Assembly: GCA_963556495.2 (NCBI GenBank) | Contig: OY747709.1 | Span: 22,972,900-23,036,899 of the forward strand | DNA: 64,000 bases | Source of the DNA: Valencia hispanica | Taxonomy: Eukaryota; Chordata; Actinopteri; Cyprinodontiformes; Valenciidae | Direction of reading: 5' to 3' | Shown here: one piece after another, positions 45,255 through 57,696 of the stretch | How positions within the stretch are numbered: the first letter of the stretch is position 1 | Layout of the letters: every line of letters starts with the position of its first letter | Program-made: the position numbers and the translations under genes | The notes under the pieces: generated by a model | Told to the model about the DNA's origin: nothing | The model's database searches: none | Seen by the model: only the letters and a program-made list of their open reading frames with translations

Positions 45255-45960
45255 TCAAGAGAAATTACTTAAAGCTGCAGTCCGGAGTATTTGAGGGAGA
45301 GAGATTTTTTGAATCCGAAGTACCAAGGCCCCTCACTTTTGGTCACTGTTTAGGGCATATAAAAAGGTTGCTCAGTATCAATGTATCAAACAAGAAGCAT
45401 GTCATGACTGAAAAAAGCAAACAGCTCTCTCAAGACCTTCACAACCAACCAGAAACTTACTTAAGGCATTGGTTAAAACTGTTTCTAAACTTCCAAATGT
45501 TCCAGTGTGAACCATTAAGGCGATAATCATGAAGGAAGCACTTTTCAGGGGGGATTGCAAGATTTCTGACAGAATAGGCACAATAATAATCAGAATAGCT
45601 GTTCAAGAACAAAGGACCCTTCACAGAGTCCTTCAGAACGATCTGGAATTAATTTGTTTTACTTCTCACACGTCCTTCATTGAGTAATACTTTCGACTGC
45701 CATGGCCTCTATGCACACTCACTGTACAAGACCCCACTGCTGAAGAAAAAAATGCAGAAGCTTATTTACAGTTTGCAGCAGAAAATCTGGACAAGCCAGT
45801 GAAATTGTGGGAGAAAACAGTCGGGTCAGAGGAGGCCAAAACCAAAAACTCTTTGAATGTCATTATACATACCATGTTTTGATAGGAAATGGCACATCAC
45901 AAAAACAACATACCCACAGTATAGTTTGGAGTTGATGGCCTAAAAATGTTACTGTAACAT
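45255..45960 (+). mobile_element. Tc1 relic
   Basis: A Tc1 family different from the others here. The remnant includes TEKSKQLSQDLHNQ (N-terminus, near 45407) and, after many breaks, SGQASEIVGENSR-like sequence in shifted frames near 45790-45820, corresponding to the DKPVDFWENVIWSDES region. Stops occur in all frames. It cannot produce transposase. Confidence 0.65.
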
Positions 45961-46099
45961 TCCTAAAAAGAATTTGAAAATGAAAAAAGAGGGGGCTTTT
46001 TTCCCTTAAGACGGCTCGCAAAACAAACAGCCCAAGAAAGACTATATTTCAAATAAACTAAGATGTGTTCGATAATTGCCTTAAATAAAAAGCCTTCAT
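45961..46099. other. Intervening sequence
   Basis: AT-rich spacer with no recognised feature. Confidence 0.4.
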
Positions 46100-46440
46100 A
46101 AAATGAGAGCTTAACAAAGAAGCAGCAATAGAATTGATAATGGTGCGGCAGAACGCTCTCAATGAGCTAGAAAACAATGAGCGAAGGACAGATAGTCATT
46201 AGCAGCCATTGTGAATATTTCGAATGAGTCATTCACATAGAGGTTTGTGCATTTTTTATAAAAATTAAACTGAAGAGCCCCCAAGAACACAAACTCCATA
46301 AAATAATAACAACCATTTCACCTTCGCACTATCCCGAGCCTCTCAATTATTTACCACTAATGAATTGCTCCGGGCCATGTTTTACAATATCAACCATCCC
46401 AGAGAGACAAATCAGTTCTCTAAAAATACTCAAACACATT
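46100..46440. promoter_or_regulatory. Candidate conserved non-coding block
   Basis: A repeat-free block with balanced composition. It contains CAATGAGCTAGAAAACAATGAGCG (Sox-like AACAATG) near 46156 and CTCAATTATTTACCACTAATGAATTGCTCC near 46340. There is no open frame. The appearance suggests an intronic enhancer; orthologous sequence would be needed to test this. Confidence 0.3.
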
Positions 46441-47244
46441 TACTCTATTCTACTTAATGTCTCTAATGTGAGAGAAACAAGGATGCTATTTTTTTATTCT
46501 TGTTACATCAACTAAACCTATGTACAATATTCTCAGAAACTTTTCTAGCAGATAAAAATGAACTGAAAAGCCAATAAGTACATGCTTGACACTTCATTTG
46601 TGGGATTTTATCTGTACTTTTGGAAGAAACAATGAAGGCATTTTTTGATGTTATTTTGGTGCAGCATACTGCAGCATTGTTTCTACTCAGTTACCAGGCA
46701 TAGAGCTGCAGCAGTTGCAGTTGTATTCCTTTTATTTTGGGGGTTTTATATTCAAAAAGATGAGTGCACTTGAGTAAGTGTTTATAAATGCGCATATTTT
46801 ACATCTGTAGATACACTCTTAGCATTGTGCGTTCAGCTATGTTCTTCCTTAAGTTGTTTTTTACAAATCAGACAAGAAAATTTAAAGATTAGTTCAGGCC
46901 AGCTTAAGTCCATTTCAGATGTAATCATGAGTCTAAAGCTGTAACTATATCGGGCACAAATTAAAGTGCGACATATCCCATTCCTTGACAGCTGGTGGAG
47001 ACAGATTCCTATATTAGAGTTTTAAATAAAACTGAAAGAATGATGGAGAGAGTTTGAAAGAAAACATACTATTTTCATTTGACTGCTTTATGGATTAAGG
47101 CTTTAGGTTCTAGAAAAAAAACTGCATTGAAATAATCCACCATTTGCATGTTTTATCTCACAAAGGAGGCTCACATAGACACACACATAAACCAACCCCC
47201 AACGCCCCTCCCTACCTTCTCCTCACTACCCTCCCCCATTCGTA
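46441..47244. other. No gene recognised
   Basis: AT-rich sequence without notable structure. Confidence 0.5.
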
Positions 47245-47335
47245 GTGTGTGCGCGCACACACACACACACATGCACACAGTTACAAGTTACACATATACA
47301 CACTATCATCATTAAACACACACACACACACATTG
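47245..47335. repeat. Two short CA microsatellites
   Basis: GCGCGCACACAC... at 47250-47272 and ACACACACAC at 47317-47331, separated by unique sequence. Confidence 0.8.
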
Positions 47336-48335
47336 AGATCAACCTGCTGCCATCTGCTCTACGCACTCTGTACAATCCTTGCAGAATACATTATTCACTG
47401 CAATACATCACATCGCATTTCCTCAATGTCATAGCCTTGCACTGAAGAAGACTGAGAGAGAATAGAGGAAAGAGGAGGGCAAAGCATCTATTGTACTGAC
47501 TGGATAGAGAAAAGATTTGGCCCGTTATGCTGCCAGAGTGGCGGAGAGAATTAAATACAGGTTTATTTGACTTTTAGGGGAAACAAGGCTGTCAGCAGAA
47601 CACGTTCCCATTACTGCCAGTGGGCTAGATTACAGTTAGAGACAACGAGGTTAGTGTATGAGAGTGAAGGATAACAGCTGCTGTGAACATGAGAGAAACT
47701 GACACATAGAAAGAGAAAACCAAGAGCATCCATCTGCAAGCTGGATGCACACGAAGATATGCACACTTTAAGTAATTCCATCTTGTTTTTAAATGACCCT
47801 TTGGAAGTGCTAAAGCATTCATATTGGCTGTGCATAAATATGGATGCAAGTGGCAGCAAACTGTGAGAAAGCTTTTTTAAGCGTAATTGCAATTCTAACC
47901 ACTAGCAGCTTGCTGCAGGTGAATCAAATTCCTTCATTAAATACTGAGTTGAATAACTTTTTCTCAAGTAGGCTAAACAGCCAGAACATATAAATATATC
48001 AAATATATTAAATACATACAGTTAAAATAGGATATTTACACACAACGAATAAAAAGATGCATCATTTTACTCACTGTGTGACATTTAATCACATTTAAAT
48101 TTCGCTGTTTTAAGTCAGTTAGATTAACCAAAGTTATTTTTGTTTCCTGAATCCCAGAATAAAGAAGGGTACATACAATTACTTAGTAATTGACTTAGTT
48201 GTCATCAAGACAGTTTTTAAGTAATTTGCAAGCATGATTAGGGTAATTGTCCATTTGGAAGACCAATTTGTTTCCAAGCATTAACTTATTTGCTGATGTC
48301 GTGATATGTTGATTCAGTAATTACACGTTTTGTTT
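47336..48335. other. No gene recognised
   Basis: Mixed to AT-rich sequence. Minus-strand frames at 47611-47892 have no motif. No element ends seen. Confidence 0.5.
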
Positions 48336-48339
48336 CACG

Positions 48340-48520
48340 TGTCTTTTATTTTTATTTTAAGTACACCTACCTCTCTGCAGCAAAACACCCACACAGCATG
48401 GTGCCTCCACCCCGTTGCCTTACAGTTGGGATTGTGTTCTCAGGCTTGCAAACTTCACAATGTTTTCACAAATGTAGCAATGGCCGTTATGGCCAAACAC
48501 TTCTATACTATAGCCCCTTT
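48340..48520 (-). mobile_element. Tc1 relic fragment
   Basis: CTCTGCAGCAAAACACCCACACAGCATGGTGCCTCCACC (48373 onward) is the reverse of the GGGS region of a Tc1 transposase, and CAGTTGGGATTGTGTTCTCAGG follows as usual in this family. Only about 180 bp are left. Confidence 0.6.
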
Positions 48521-48975
48521 TCACTGAGGCGGAGCTGGAGCTCCCGTGCTGACTAAGCTCCGGTGTTTTCGTTTTCGATTCCCGCAAGCACCAGCTCCGA
48601 GAGCCAGAAACGGGTGCTACTCTGGCACCACTCTTGTGTGGGGCCAAAGCGGAGCTATCCAAGCACTCACTACGTCAAGGGGGAATGGGGAAGGATTTAC
48701 AGCCTTCACAATAGAGGACCGCCATATTTAAATCCAGACTGCTCGTAATATTTTTTTTTTGTTGTTGTTGAAAACATGGATAGCATCAAAACTACGTCGC
48801 CTATTACGACGTTGCCTTGTCGACAGTAACTGTAACAGCGATGCCTTTTGCCGCTGTATCGCAACAAATGCTCGTAAAGCGACGATTAGCATCTGCAACC
48901 AGACGAGGTCATCCATCATTGTTGTTATGGTTTTCTTCTTCTGCGTCTGCTTTATTTTCGGCGACATTTGATTTG
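48510..48975. repeat. Probable DNA-transposon-derived repeat
   Basis: AGCCCCTTTTCACTGAGGCGGAGCTGG at 48511 resembles the start of a dispersed fish repeat. On the minus strand a frame (48967-48728) includes QRQKASLLQLLSTRQRRNRRRS, a basic stretch that might be the N-terminus of a Harbinger-type transposase. I could not find inverted termini, so the family is open. Confidence 0.3.
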
Positions 48976-50430
48976 AATGGAGGCATGCCTCTAACCAATT
49001 GCTGCTTGTGTGTCTTACTCATGATCCAATACAAAGCTTCTTCATGAATTTTTTTTTTTTTCCATCACACCTTACAATGTTTATGGAGTGCACAGATATC
49101 AACACTGCAAGGTGAAAATTCTATTTTATGTAGTGTTAATACATCTTCCTTTCTTTGAGTTGCCTGGGACTTCTCCTTCCTGGTTGGCAAAAGGCGTGGC
49201 TAAGGGCTGAGTGACCTGAAACGCTGTTGACAACCTCACTGGACTGAACCACATGCTTCGTTGCCTGGGGGGTGGTTAATTTCACTGTTCTGTTCTGTGG
49301 CAGCCATTTTGTTTTGCCCTTTTGTGTCATAAGGTTTAGCTAAACCAGTATTTAGGTTCCCCAATGTGTCAGTTCAGTAGGTCAGTTTGTCTTATGTCTT
49401 TGAAGTTCTGTCATTCATGATTTTCAATCTTGTGTATTGAGTTGATCTCTTTTGTTGGCCTGCCAGTCCAAGCTCTGTATTTTTTGCTTTTTCATATTTT
49501 TGGTTAAATAAAAACTCTCTTCTTTGAATTAAACACCTGTGTCCTCTATGCTTTATTGCTTGGTCCCTGACAGTATGTGCCTCAGCAGCGTAGAGCGAGT
49601 GAACAGCTGGCAGGCCCTACACTTGACTACATATTGACCTGTTTTGCATTCACCTGTTATTCAGCCAAACCTAATGCTTCCACTTGCTGCAGCTGAGGTG
49701 CAAATAACCTTGTTGCGAGTACGAGCAAAGCATGTCTTAAGTAATTTGTCAAACTTTCCTAAATGTCATTGTAACAAAAATGCTTAATTTGCACCCTTTA
49801 AAGATGAAAGAAGCTAGTTTTGTATAAATGTTCACATGTGACCTTTGTCACATTTTGACACTACAGCTGATATTCACAGAGCACAGTTATTTCTTTTTAC
49901 CTTTATATGGTTTCCAGGAGGAAGCACCTGATCTCCTGATTGCAGATAACTAGCCTTTAAAAAAGCCCTTTGCCTATTTAAATTATCTGAACTGGGTGGG
50001 GTGGGGAATTCTGCATCCAACACTTTCCTTATCTGCACTTCACTCCTCCACTTTGCCTTCTTGTAGGTTTTTTTTCCCACAGTCTGCTCTCCCTCCCGCC
50101 TCTTTTCCCAGATGCCCTCTCAGCTCTAGTCTGTGTTTGGGCTGCAACTGCGAGGGGTCACTGCCTGCCTTGTCTCACACGTGGAGAGCACAGTGTGGGT
50201 GTAAGTGTGTGTGTGTGTGTGTTTGCGCACATGCGTGTGTTTGCGTGCACGCGCACGTGTGAAAGAAAGACACAGTTATTGGATAATTATATGAATGAGA
50301 GTACAAGAACACGAGAAAAAAAAGAAGTGTAGATGTGTGGGAATTTATCCTAGTGTGTGAGTGTCTTTCCCAGACTCCATGTGTGCGTGTGTGTGAGTGT
50401 GCGCACGCACGCGCGAGTTGCAAAGCTCAG
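48976..50430. other. No gene recognised
   Basis: Mixed sequence. A short GT tract lies at 50202-50222 and purine/pyrimidine asymmetry at 50040-50130. GTTAAATAAAAACTCTCTTC near 49503 may be the end of an old retroelement, but this is not secure. Confidence 0.4.
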
Positions 50431-50799
50431 TGCCAGGTCTCTCTAATGAGTCTGTCAGGGGCTGTTAGCGACGGCGTGCTCCCCTGGCTCAGCACACTCC
50501 TACAGACACACTGTGATTAGCCGGGCCAACGGGACGCCACCAGGCCAGATTAAACACTCACCAATGCCGCCAGGGAACACACACGCATACATGCGAACAC
50601 ACATGCAGACATTACAGCAAGCAATACACTCATACCCGACAGCGCACATTCTTAGACACATAGCTTCATCTAGCATCGTGCCTATTAACCTGATGTGATA
50701 CAGTAACACGTACTTGCCCTCCAGAGCCAGGTGTTGATGGCACCCGCACTGAAGATTAATGAGAAAAATAAGCTTAACACGTGCCGTCAATGACACAGG

Positions 50800-51000
50800 A
50801 AGGAACGTGCTCGCGTTTCATTAGTCTGTCCGCCGTTATTGAATTCTTGTCTGCCGCTAATTTTGAACATCACTTAGAATTAAGGGCAGCCCTTCTGGCT
50901 CCAGCAGCTTTCAACATCTTCATTAAAGCGACATGATTCACTAATTACAGGTAATTACCCTTTAATGAGCAGCCCAGATAAATGAGAAGATATGCAGACG
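50800..51000. promoter_or_regulatory. Candidate conserved non-coding block with paired TAATTA sites
   Basis: Repeat-free sequence from about 50800. Two TAATTA homeodomain-type sites lie 10 bp apart at 50942-50947 and 50952-50957, followed by TTTAATGAGC. The words GCCGTTATTGAATTC and GCCGCTAATTTTG precede them. No open frame fits. It is the most enhancer-like block in the window by eye, though no conservation can be shown here. Confidence 0.35.
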
Positions 51001-51489
51001 AGGGCAGGCATGACTGTACATTATTTTTAATTAGTTTAAGGCTATTATCTAAGTTTGCTGTTTGGAGAAAGGGAAGCTTGACCATCAAATCGTCTTCAAC
51101 TTGGTCTATAAAAAGAGCTAGTCTGAGGTATTTAACTCCTTGGACTATATGGATTTATGGTTCATTCTGCATGGTGACATAAAGAATGGGACAAAGTTTG
51201 TTTTGCCAATTTTTTTGAATATCGTTTTTCTTTAACATGATGATTGTTTACCTCAAGATTCAACACAACCCAATCCTTGTACATTTTGTAAGCACTTATA
51301 AATTGTGGTTTTAGTGTTTAATTTACAGACCTGTTAATAAGTTTATTTCCCCTTACATATTTATTTGTTTTTTTTATTACACGTTTCAGATCATTTTAAT
51401 CTCAGACAAATATAACATTGGTAAATTTAGTTAAATCATGAATTAACTTTGATTAATTACATTGTGTTTAATTTCATTAGTCACATGGA
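51001..51489. other. No gene recognised
   Basis: AT-rich sequence with no recognised features. Confidence 0.5.
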
Positions 51490-52000
51490 TGCCTGTTTAC
51501 TGCTAGGCCTATAAAATTGAGAACTACCTTAACTAGAACCTGTCTGACAACATACGAAAGGTTTCCATGAGGTCACAAAAGTACATCAAACCCACTGCCG
51601 GCGTTGATAAAAGTCTGTGTTAATGGTCATGTTCGTTCAACAATAAGAGAGAGACTGGACAAAAATGACAACCATGGGAGAATATCAAGGGGAAAACTAC
51701 TGCCGAACAAAAAGATCACAAAGGCTCACCTCGCTTTTGTAAAAACATTTCGCTCATCTCCGAGACTTTATGTAAAAATATTTGGTGGACTGGCAAGACA
51801 AAAAATTTAACTTTTTGGATAGATGTGTTAAACTAGCATAGCATTTCCAAAACAAACATCATATCTATGAACAAACATGGTTGGAGTAATGTAAGCTGTC
51901 TCAACCTGCTTTGATACTTCAGGAGCTTGACGCAACATGAATTTAGCACTCTACTAGCAAGACAATAAACTGAAGCAGAAAAGCAAGTCAACCTCTCAGG
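51490..52000 (+). mobile_element. Tc1 relic
   Basis: NNHGRISRGKLLPNKKITKAHLAFVKTF (51620-51760 in one frame) and LTFWIDVLN near 51810 resemble the part of a Tc1 transposase before and around the first catalytic Asp (KKHLDDPQDFW..., VELFG), in degenerated form. The rest is unreadable. No ends identified. Confidence 0.5.
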
Positions 52001-52199
52001 GGCTAGAAAAAAAGCTAATAAATTGACGATTTAAAGTGACCTTTTCAAAGTCTGGACTTAAATCTGTTTACTTTGGAAGACTTTAAACTGGCCAGTCATG
52101 CTTGAAAATCCTTCAGCATAGAAAAATGAAAACTATTTCACAAGGAAGAGTAGAATAATAATCTCCCAAAACCAAATTAAAGACTAACTGCTAGTTATC

Positions 52200-53217
52200 A
52201 GAAATGCTTAGTTGCTGTTGTTGTAACCTTTGGTGCTACACAAGGAGCAAACTCTGCCAGCAAAAACTGATGCCAATGCGGAAGTCACAAAAATTGCAGT
52301 TCCCCCCTCATCCGCTAAGGGCTGGCTCCAGAAAGGAGCAAGTTCCTTTTAACTCCCATGTTAAAAATGGCAACTTCACAGCAGAAATAAACATGTTTAC
52401 AGCCTGGTTCAAAAAAAATATTTTAGGTTTAATAGGTCAAGTTTACCGTAATGACAACTCTGAGGGGGGAGAATTTTTTTAAAAACTCATCCGTTTCAAT
52501 GTAATTTAAGCTTGAAATTATGAATAGTAATGTGCGTGTCCTTTTAATTTTTAAATTTTTTATCTGAACTTGACAGTCAGTTGCGTCTGCAATTTTTATT
52601 TGTGTTTGGATGTTAATCGTGCACTTATCGGACAAAAATGGCTTGCTGTGGTATTGATTGCACTAAAAGACCATCCAAGAAGACTGCTTCATTTTTATCA
52701 GTACGTAAAATTATATTTCTGCTGTGCATTTAAGATAATACTGCTTGGTAAAAATGGGTTGAAATGATCACATTTCTTCTTTACATATTGATCATTAAAA
52801 TTAGTTTTAATTAAAATTGACAGTTTTTGTGAAAGTTATAGACCAACAAGGCTTAATGCTTCTTTTTGACAAAATTATTGAATCTGCCTAAAAGACAGAG
52901 GCTTCACAGAGTTGATCAGCTGCGATTTTCTGGCTAAAAGCGTCCGCTAACCTCCGTTAGCTTAGGTTACCTCCGGGTTAGCTCAGTTAGCTTGTAGCCA
53001 CATTGGCTCAGAGTGTCAATCATCTGTCCCCACCTTCACAGCCCCACTCTCAGCTCCACCTCTTTGGCCATTTTTTGTATTTCCTGGGCGTGACGAGACG
53101 CGTGACACGGCCAAGATGGCGGGGGTGGGAACCGCCCAGTAGGCTTCAGTTCTGCTCTTCAATAACCTACCGGTGACGTCACGGAGGCTCCGTCCATTTT
53201 ATAAACAGTCTATGGTG
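52200..53217 (+). repeat. Large dispersed repeat with THAP-like start
   Basis: GCAGTTCCCCCCTCATCCGC near 52298, ATAAACATGTTTACAGCCTGG near 52387, GACAACTCTGAGGGGGGAGAA near 52453 and the end CGTCCATTTTATAAACAGTCTATGG (53193-53217) are parts of a repeat that is widespread in teleosts. Inside, from 52638, ATG starts MACCGIDCTKRPSKKTASFLS, which looks like the N-terminus of a THAP zinc finger (paired Cys). A GTACGTAA donor-like site follows. The repeat is probably a DNA transposon relic. CCTCCGTTAGCTTAGGTTACC at 52953 has locally repeated GTTAGCT words. Confidence 0.5.
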
Positions 53218-55009
53218 GAACATCAGGTTTTAGACTTATGGGGCAAATATAATTTTACATAAGCCCAGTTTGGTTTGGATCTGTGGTTTTGTATTACTAG
53301 TGTTTGAAAATAACTTATTTAAGCACTGGTGAACGTATGCCAAGTGAAGCCCAGTATCTAGCCATTCAACAGTTTCTTTAGATTCCTAATGACTGATGAC
53401 CAATATACAGTGTGGTCAATCAAAGCCACACAAGCAGCAATGGCTATGATTCTGATTACAGCCTTGGGTTTTTCCAAGGTTAACATTTATAAGTAATCAA
53501 ACTGACAATATGAAGAAATGAGAGGTGTTAGCACATTTACATGTAACTGATTGAATAGCAAAGCCTTTCTAAGTCAGAGGTTGTAGGAGGTGCTGTGACT
53601 GTAATTTCAAAACAAAGAAGGGTTCATTCTTCATTCGATGTTTAACAAGAGGAAATCGTTTTTTTTTTCTCTGCACGGAAACCACCAAGTGAAAATGAGA
53701 TTGATCTAACAACTTACTAAACAGTTAGGTTTCTTATCTTGGGTTTAGAGAGAAAAAGTCCCCACTAGAAGACTTTGCACCAATTTTCCTCTTTCTGATT
53801 CCCCTCCTCCCCCTCTCTTACCGTCTCTCGTGCCAAGTGGCCTATTTTTACCTCTCCATGTGGTATCTCATGGTTTTCCTTGTTACCACCACGTTTCCTG
53901 TCATCAGTCTGTAGGTACAGTTGCAGTTACTGAAAAGGTACTGACACCGTTTGTTTAACTGCTGCTTCCTCAGATGTGGTCAGAGATCTTTGTCTTCATG
54001 TACAAGGCAGTAAGGTCTTGACGTGTTTCATGGTTGCCTTTTTGCATCTGATAGTTCATTAACTGAAAAAAGTGAAGTGCCTGAAAACATTCCCTTACTT
54101 TCTTTTTATCGCTAAACCAAGTCATGCAATTATCAACACTTAGTTTAAGATGCAGTCATCCATTCAATGTGCTGCACTACTATATGCTCCGACACTGACT
54201 TCTCCTGCTCTCTTTATACTCTAGAATATATTTATCATGATGGCATATGCAACAATACAGCACTGTGCCATCTCTATGGCTGAAATGTGCAGAATGTGAT
54301 ATACTGTACTACACAATACAATAGAGTAATTGTGTTTTGTCCCTTGAGGGAAAGAATGACTTGGAATACTAGAAATATCAGCAAGGAAAGTCTGGATTTT
54401 AGCCATATAAGCCCTCCACTTTACCCAAAATGTAACTGTGTTTCATGTCCTCTACTGCAACAGGCAATATTGGATTTTCTTAGTATTACCATGTATTTCA
54501 GCACCTTACTATAACCCACTTTATTGGCCTTTCCATCTGCATGGCAATTAGGCCAGCACACACTAAACTGTCCAGAATCATTTCCAGATGTGCATGAGTG
54601 GGATTCCTTCTTGAAATACAAATACACTTTTAGACATGAGACGATAAACAATGGAATGCCAACAGGCAGCACGGGGTTGGCTGTCCTCTTTGTGCTGCAT
54701 GTCTTCACTTGTGTGACACAGTGCCTCTTTTGTTCCGCCACTCACTACTTATGTTACTGTAGACCTCTAATGCACACAGATCGATCGCATACTTTCCATT
54801 TCAACACATCCAGTTGATGTTCGGACACAGTTGGAATTGATCCTGTTCTGTCAACACAAAGTTTTTGGTTTATATGTCTGCTGTCCTCTTGCAAAACGGT
54901 TTAAATGAGAATAATTCTTACTGCAATGTCAAAATCTGAAAGCTTAATATTTTAATTCCTAGACCACAACTGAATGATTGCAATACTGGTGAAGTGAATA
55001 AGAAAAAAC
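53218..55009. other. No gene recognised
   Basis: Unremarkable mixed sequence with a pyrimidine-rich patch at 53780-53830. Frames at 54421-54817 overlap on opposite strands and have no motif. Confidence 0.5.
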
Positions 55010-55827
55010 ACACCGATTAATTAGGTCCACATTTTGGCAGTTCCACAAACTTCCATTTATTCTACAGTGATTTTTGTTGACAGAACAACACAAAGTGTGG
55101 AAAATTGGGAGGAATGAAAGGATACAAGATTCATACAAATTTTACCAATAAATATCTGATAAGTGAGGAGTGCGTTTGTATGCAGCCCCACTGAAACATA
55201 CTTCTGGGGATGCATTTTTGTCTCTACCAGCCATACACATCTACAGACAGAAATATTTGCCCATTCTTCTTTTCAAAATAGCTCAAATTCAGTCAGATTG
55301 GATGAAAAGTATTTGTGTAACATCAAACTTCAAGTCTTGCAACAGATTCTCAATTAAATGTATGTCTCCTCTGGACCATAATACATGAATATGCTTGCTG
55401 ATATGTACCCTTTACCTTTAGCCATATGTTTAGGGTCATTGTCATGTTGGAAGATGAATGTCCGCTCCATTCTCAAGTCTTTCAGTCTCCAAAACATGTT
55501 CTTCCTGCTGATAAAAATCATTACCACAGCATGATGGTGCCACCTCCATGTTTCAAAAGTGGTGCTTTCAAGATGATTAGCAGAAGTTGGTTTTCTGCCA
55601 AATACAGCGACTGCATGCCGGCCAAAAAATTTTCATTTTGATCTGATTTTGCCAAAACAGTTTGCTTATTTGCTTAGTCTACCGGATGGCTTTTGGCAAA
55701 CAAACTGTGAATAGGGCTTCCTATAGATCTCTTTTTTCTGTCCTTCTTCCATAAAGGCCAGATTTGTGGAGTGCATGGATATTAACTGTTCTGTCAGAAA
55801 ATGCTCCTCCATAGTTACAATGGACCT
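55010..55827 (-). mobile_element. Tc1 relic
   Basis: On the plus strand the reversed Tc1 phrases appear: TGCCCATTCTTCTTTTCAAAATAGC at 55258, TTTAGGGTCATTGTCATGTTGG at 55427 and CACAGCATGATGGTGCCACCTCC at 55525 (reverse of the GGGS region). The coding part is fully decayed. It is cut at 55827/55828 by an inverted-repeat element; a possible further piece is TGTTTTCATTGGTCTTCATAAC at 56853. Confidence 0.75.
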
Positions 55828-56791
55828 CTTTAAAGGGATATCCCACCTCTAAGCCAAAATTTGTCTGCGCAAGTCATCGCTCACGGTGTTCCGGCCAGTG
55901 GGTTTTGCTATCCTGTCTCAGCTCCTTTCATGTGCAACCTAACAAGTTTTTGCGCACAGGTTTTTGCACACCTGTAACAAAGCAGCTGATTGCTGCGCTC
56001 CTCCTCCTGACTCATCCAGATAAGTTCAGTTTTTCTCTCGGAGCTTCACACACCAAATCCACACAAACAAACCATGCAAAAAATATACAAATATTTCCCA
56101 CTGTGCAACACATACGCATTAGTTAGCATATATTCTCAATGTTTACAGAGCAGTCCCTGCAAAGATTTTAGTTAAACAAGAGAAGAGACTATAGGATTAG
56201 TGTGTGTCTGACAGGGTGGGGGGCGTGGCATCACGATGGTGGCTCTCCATCGTGATGTCGGTCAGCCATCACGGTATGGTATTGTCCATCGGCACAACCC
56301 TATACAAAAGTGATTTAGAATTGGGACTACATTATGACAAAGCACCGCTGTAAGCCACTGCTGCAAAGCGCAAGGACATGACACAGCGGTCTCTAAAGCC
56401 ACCTGCTTCCGTAAACACACACACACATGCATGGCTAATACCCGGTACAGACAAGGATAATGACTTCTTTGAACCAATTTTTTCTTAGGTTAAACTTAGC
56501 TAAAACTACGGAATAAAAACTCTGCGCACCTCACACATTTGTGTTTACGGAATTAGGTGGCCACCAGTGAAAATTACGATCACTATTGATTAATTTGAAT
56601 CACTTTTTTACACAAAATGCAATTGGGTACCATTCACTTACACTGCTTTATGCTAAGCTAAAGCAAATGGACTGCTGCCAGATGAGGAGAGTTACGGGGC
56701 TGGTTATAAAATGCTTTTTTCTCACTTATCTAACTCTGGGCAATATGGCAAAAGACAAATGTTGGCTTAGAGGTGGAATATCCCTTTAAAG
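55828..56791. mobile_element. Inverted-repeat non-autonomous element C
   Basis: The 30-bp ends CTTTAAAGGGATATCCCACC (55828 onward) and the matching GGTGGAATATCCCTTTAAAG (to 56791) are inverted copies with one mismatch over 30 bp (55828-55857 and 56762-56791). It carries no transposase frame. A GC-rich stem at 56229-56257 lies inside. It interrupts a Tc1 relic and so is younger than that relic. Confidence 0.75.
56229..56257. repeat. Perfect 11-bp hairpin inside element C
   Basis: CATCACGATGG and CCATCGTGATG are separated by 7 bases (TGGCTCT). A third imperfect copy, GCCATCACGGT, follows at 56265. Confidence 0.8.
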
Positions 56792-57391
56792 TACAGGATA
56801 TTGTTTAATAATCTGACCCGACTTCCAACACCGTTGTGCTAGAACTTTCTGCTGTTTTCATTGGTCTTCATAACAAATTAAATGTTGTTGGTTTATATTT
56901 ACTAATTTCAATGAATATGGATTTTATTTATGTTTGAAGAATAAAGTGGCCTAAAACAAATATATCCCACACTTCCAGAGATGTTGAAGCTGTAATGTGA
57001 CAGAAAGGTGAAAAGATTTGGTTAAAGACGGTCTAAAACAAGCTCTGAAATGTTCCGCTCGCTCCCACGTTTTTTTTTTGTTTTGTTATTATAAGCTGTT
57101 ATTACCCATGATGTCCATACACCACCAAAATGATCACAATATGGATATATATTTACTTAGCAACATAAAACTGAACACTTGATGTTGCCTGTTTGCCTCA
57201 AAGAAAAAAACAAGCTAAACCAATTTCCTTCCCCTACAGGAAGTCCACCACACACTAGCACATTTTTAAAACCACAAACAAATGGTACAAAACACTGAAA
57301 GTGAGGGTAAAAATCTTAGCCCACGTATTAGTCGTATGACATATAAATATATAGACATATATATAGACATATATATATATATATATATATA
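56792..57391. other. Spacer and AT tract
   Basis: AT-rich sequence ending in a TATATA tract (about 57368-57391), which is the insertion site of the following mariner-like element. No gene recognised. Confidence 0.5.
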
Positions 57392-57676
57392 CAGGGTGGG
57401 CCATTTATATGGATACACCGTAATAACATGAGAATGGTAGGTGATATCAAAGTCCTGTTTGTGGCACATTAGGATATGTGAGGGGGGAAACTCCTTAAGA
57501 TGGGTGGTGACCATGGTGGCCATTTAGAAGTCGGCCATCTTGGATACAACTTTTGTTTTTTCAATAGGAAGAGGGCCATGTGACACATCAAACTTATTGG
57601 TAATGTCACAAGAAAAACAATGGTGTGCTTGGTTTCAACGTAACTTTATTCTTTCATGAATTATTTACAAGTTTCT
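57392..57676. repeat. Left inverted terminal repeat of DD41D element
   Basis: 285 bp, identical to the reverse complement of 58687-58971 except at two sites, corresponding to AATGTCACAAG versus AATGTCTCAAG and CATGAATTAT versus CATGAGTTAT. Confidence 0.95.
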
Positions 57677-57696
57677 CTTTGTTCACAGCCATTGAC

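Noticed and set aside
57266..57523. Identical peptides MATMVTTHLKEF... at 57266-57523 (minus) and 58840-59031 (plus)
   Set aside because: Both come from the inverted terminal repeats of the DD41D element, not from a duplicated gene.
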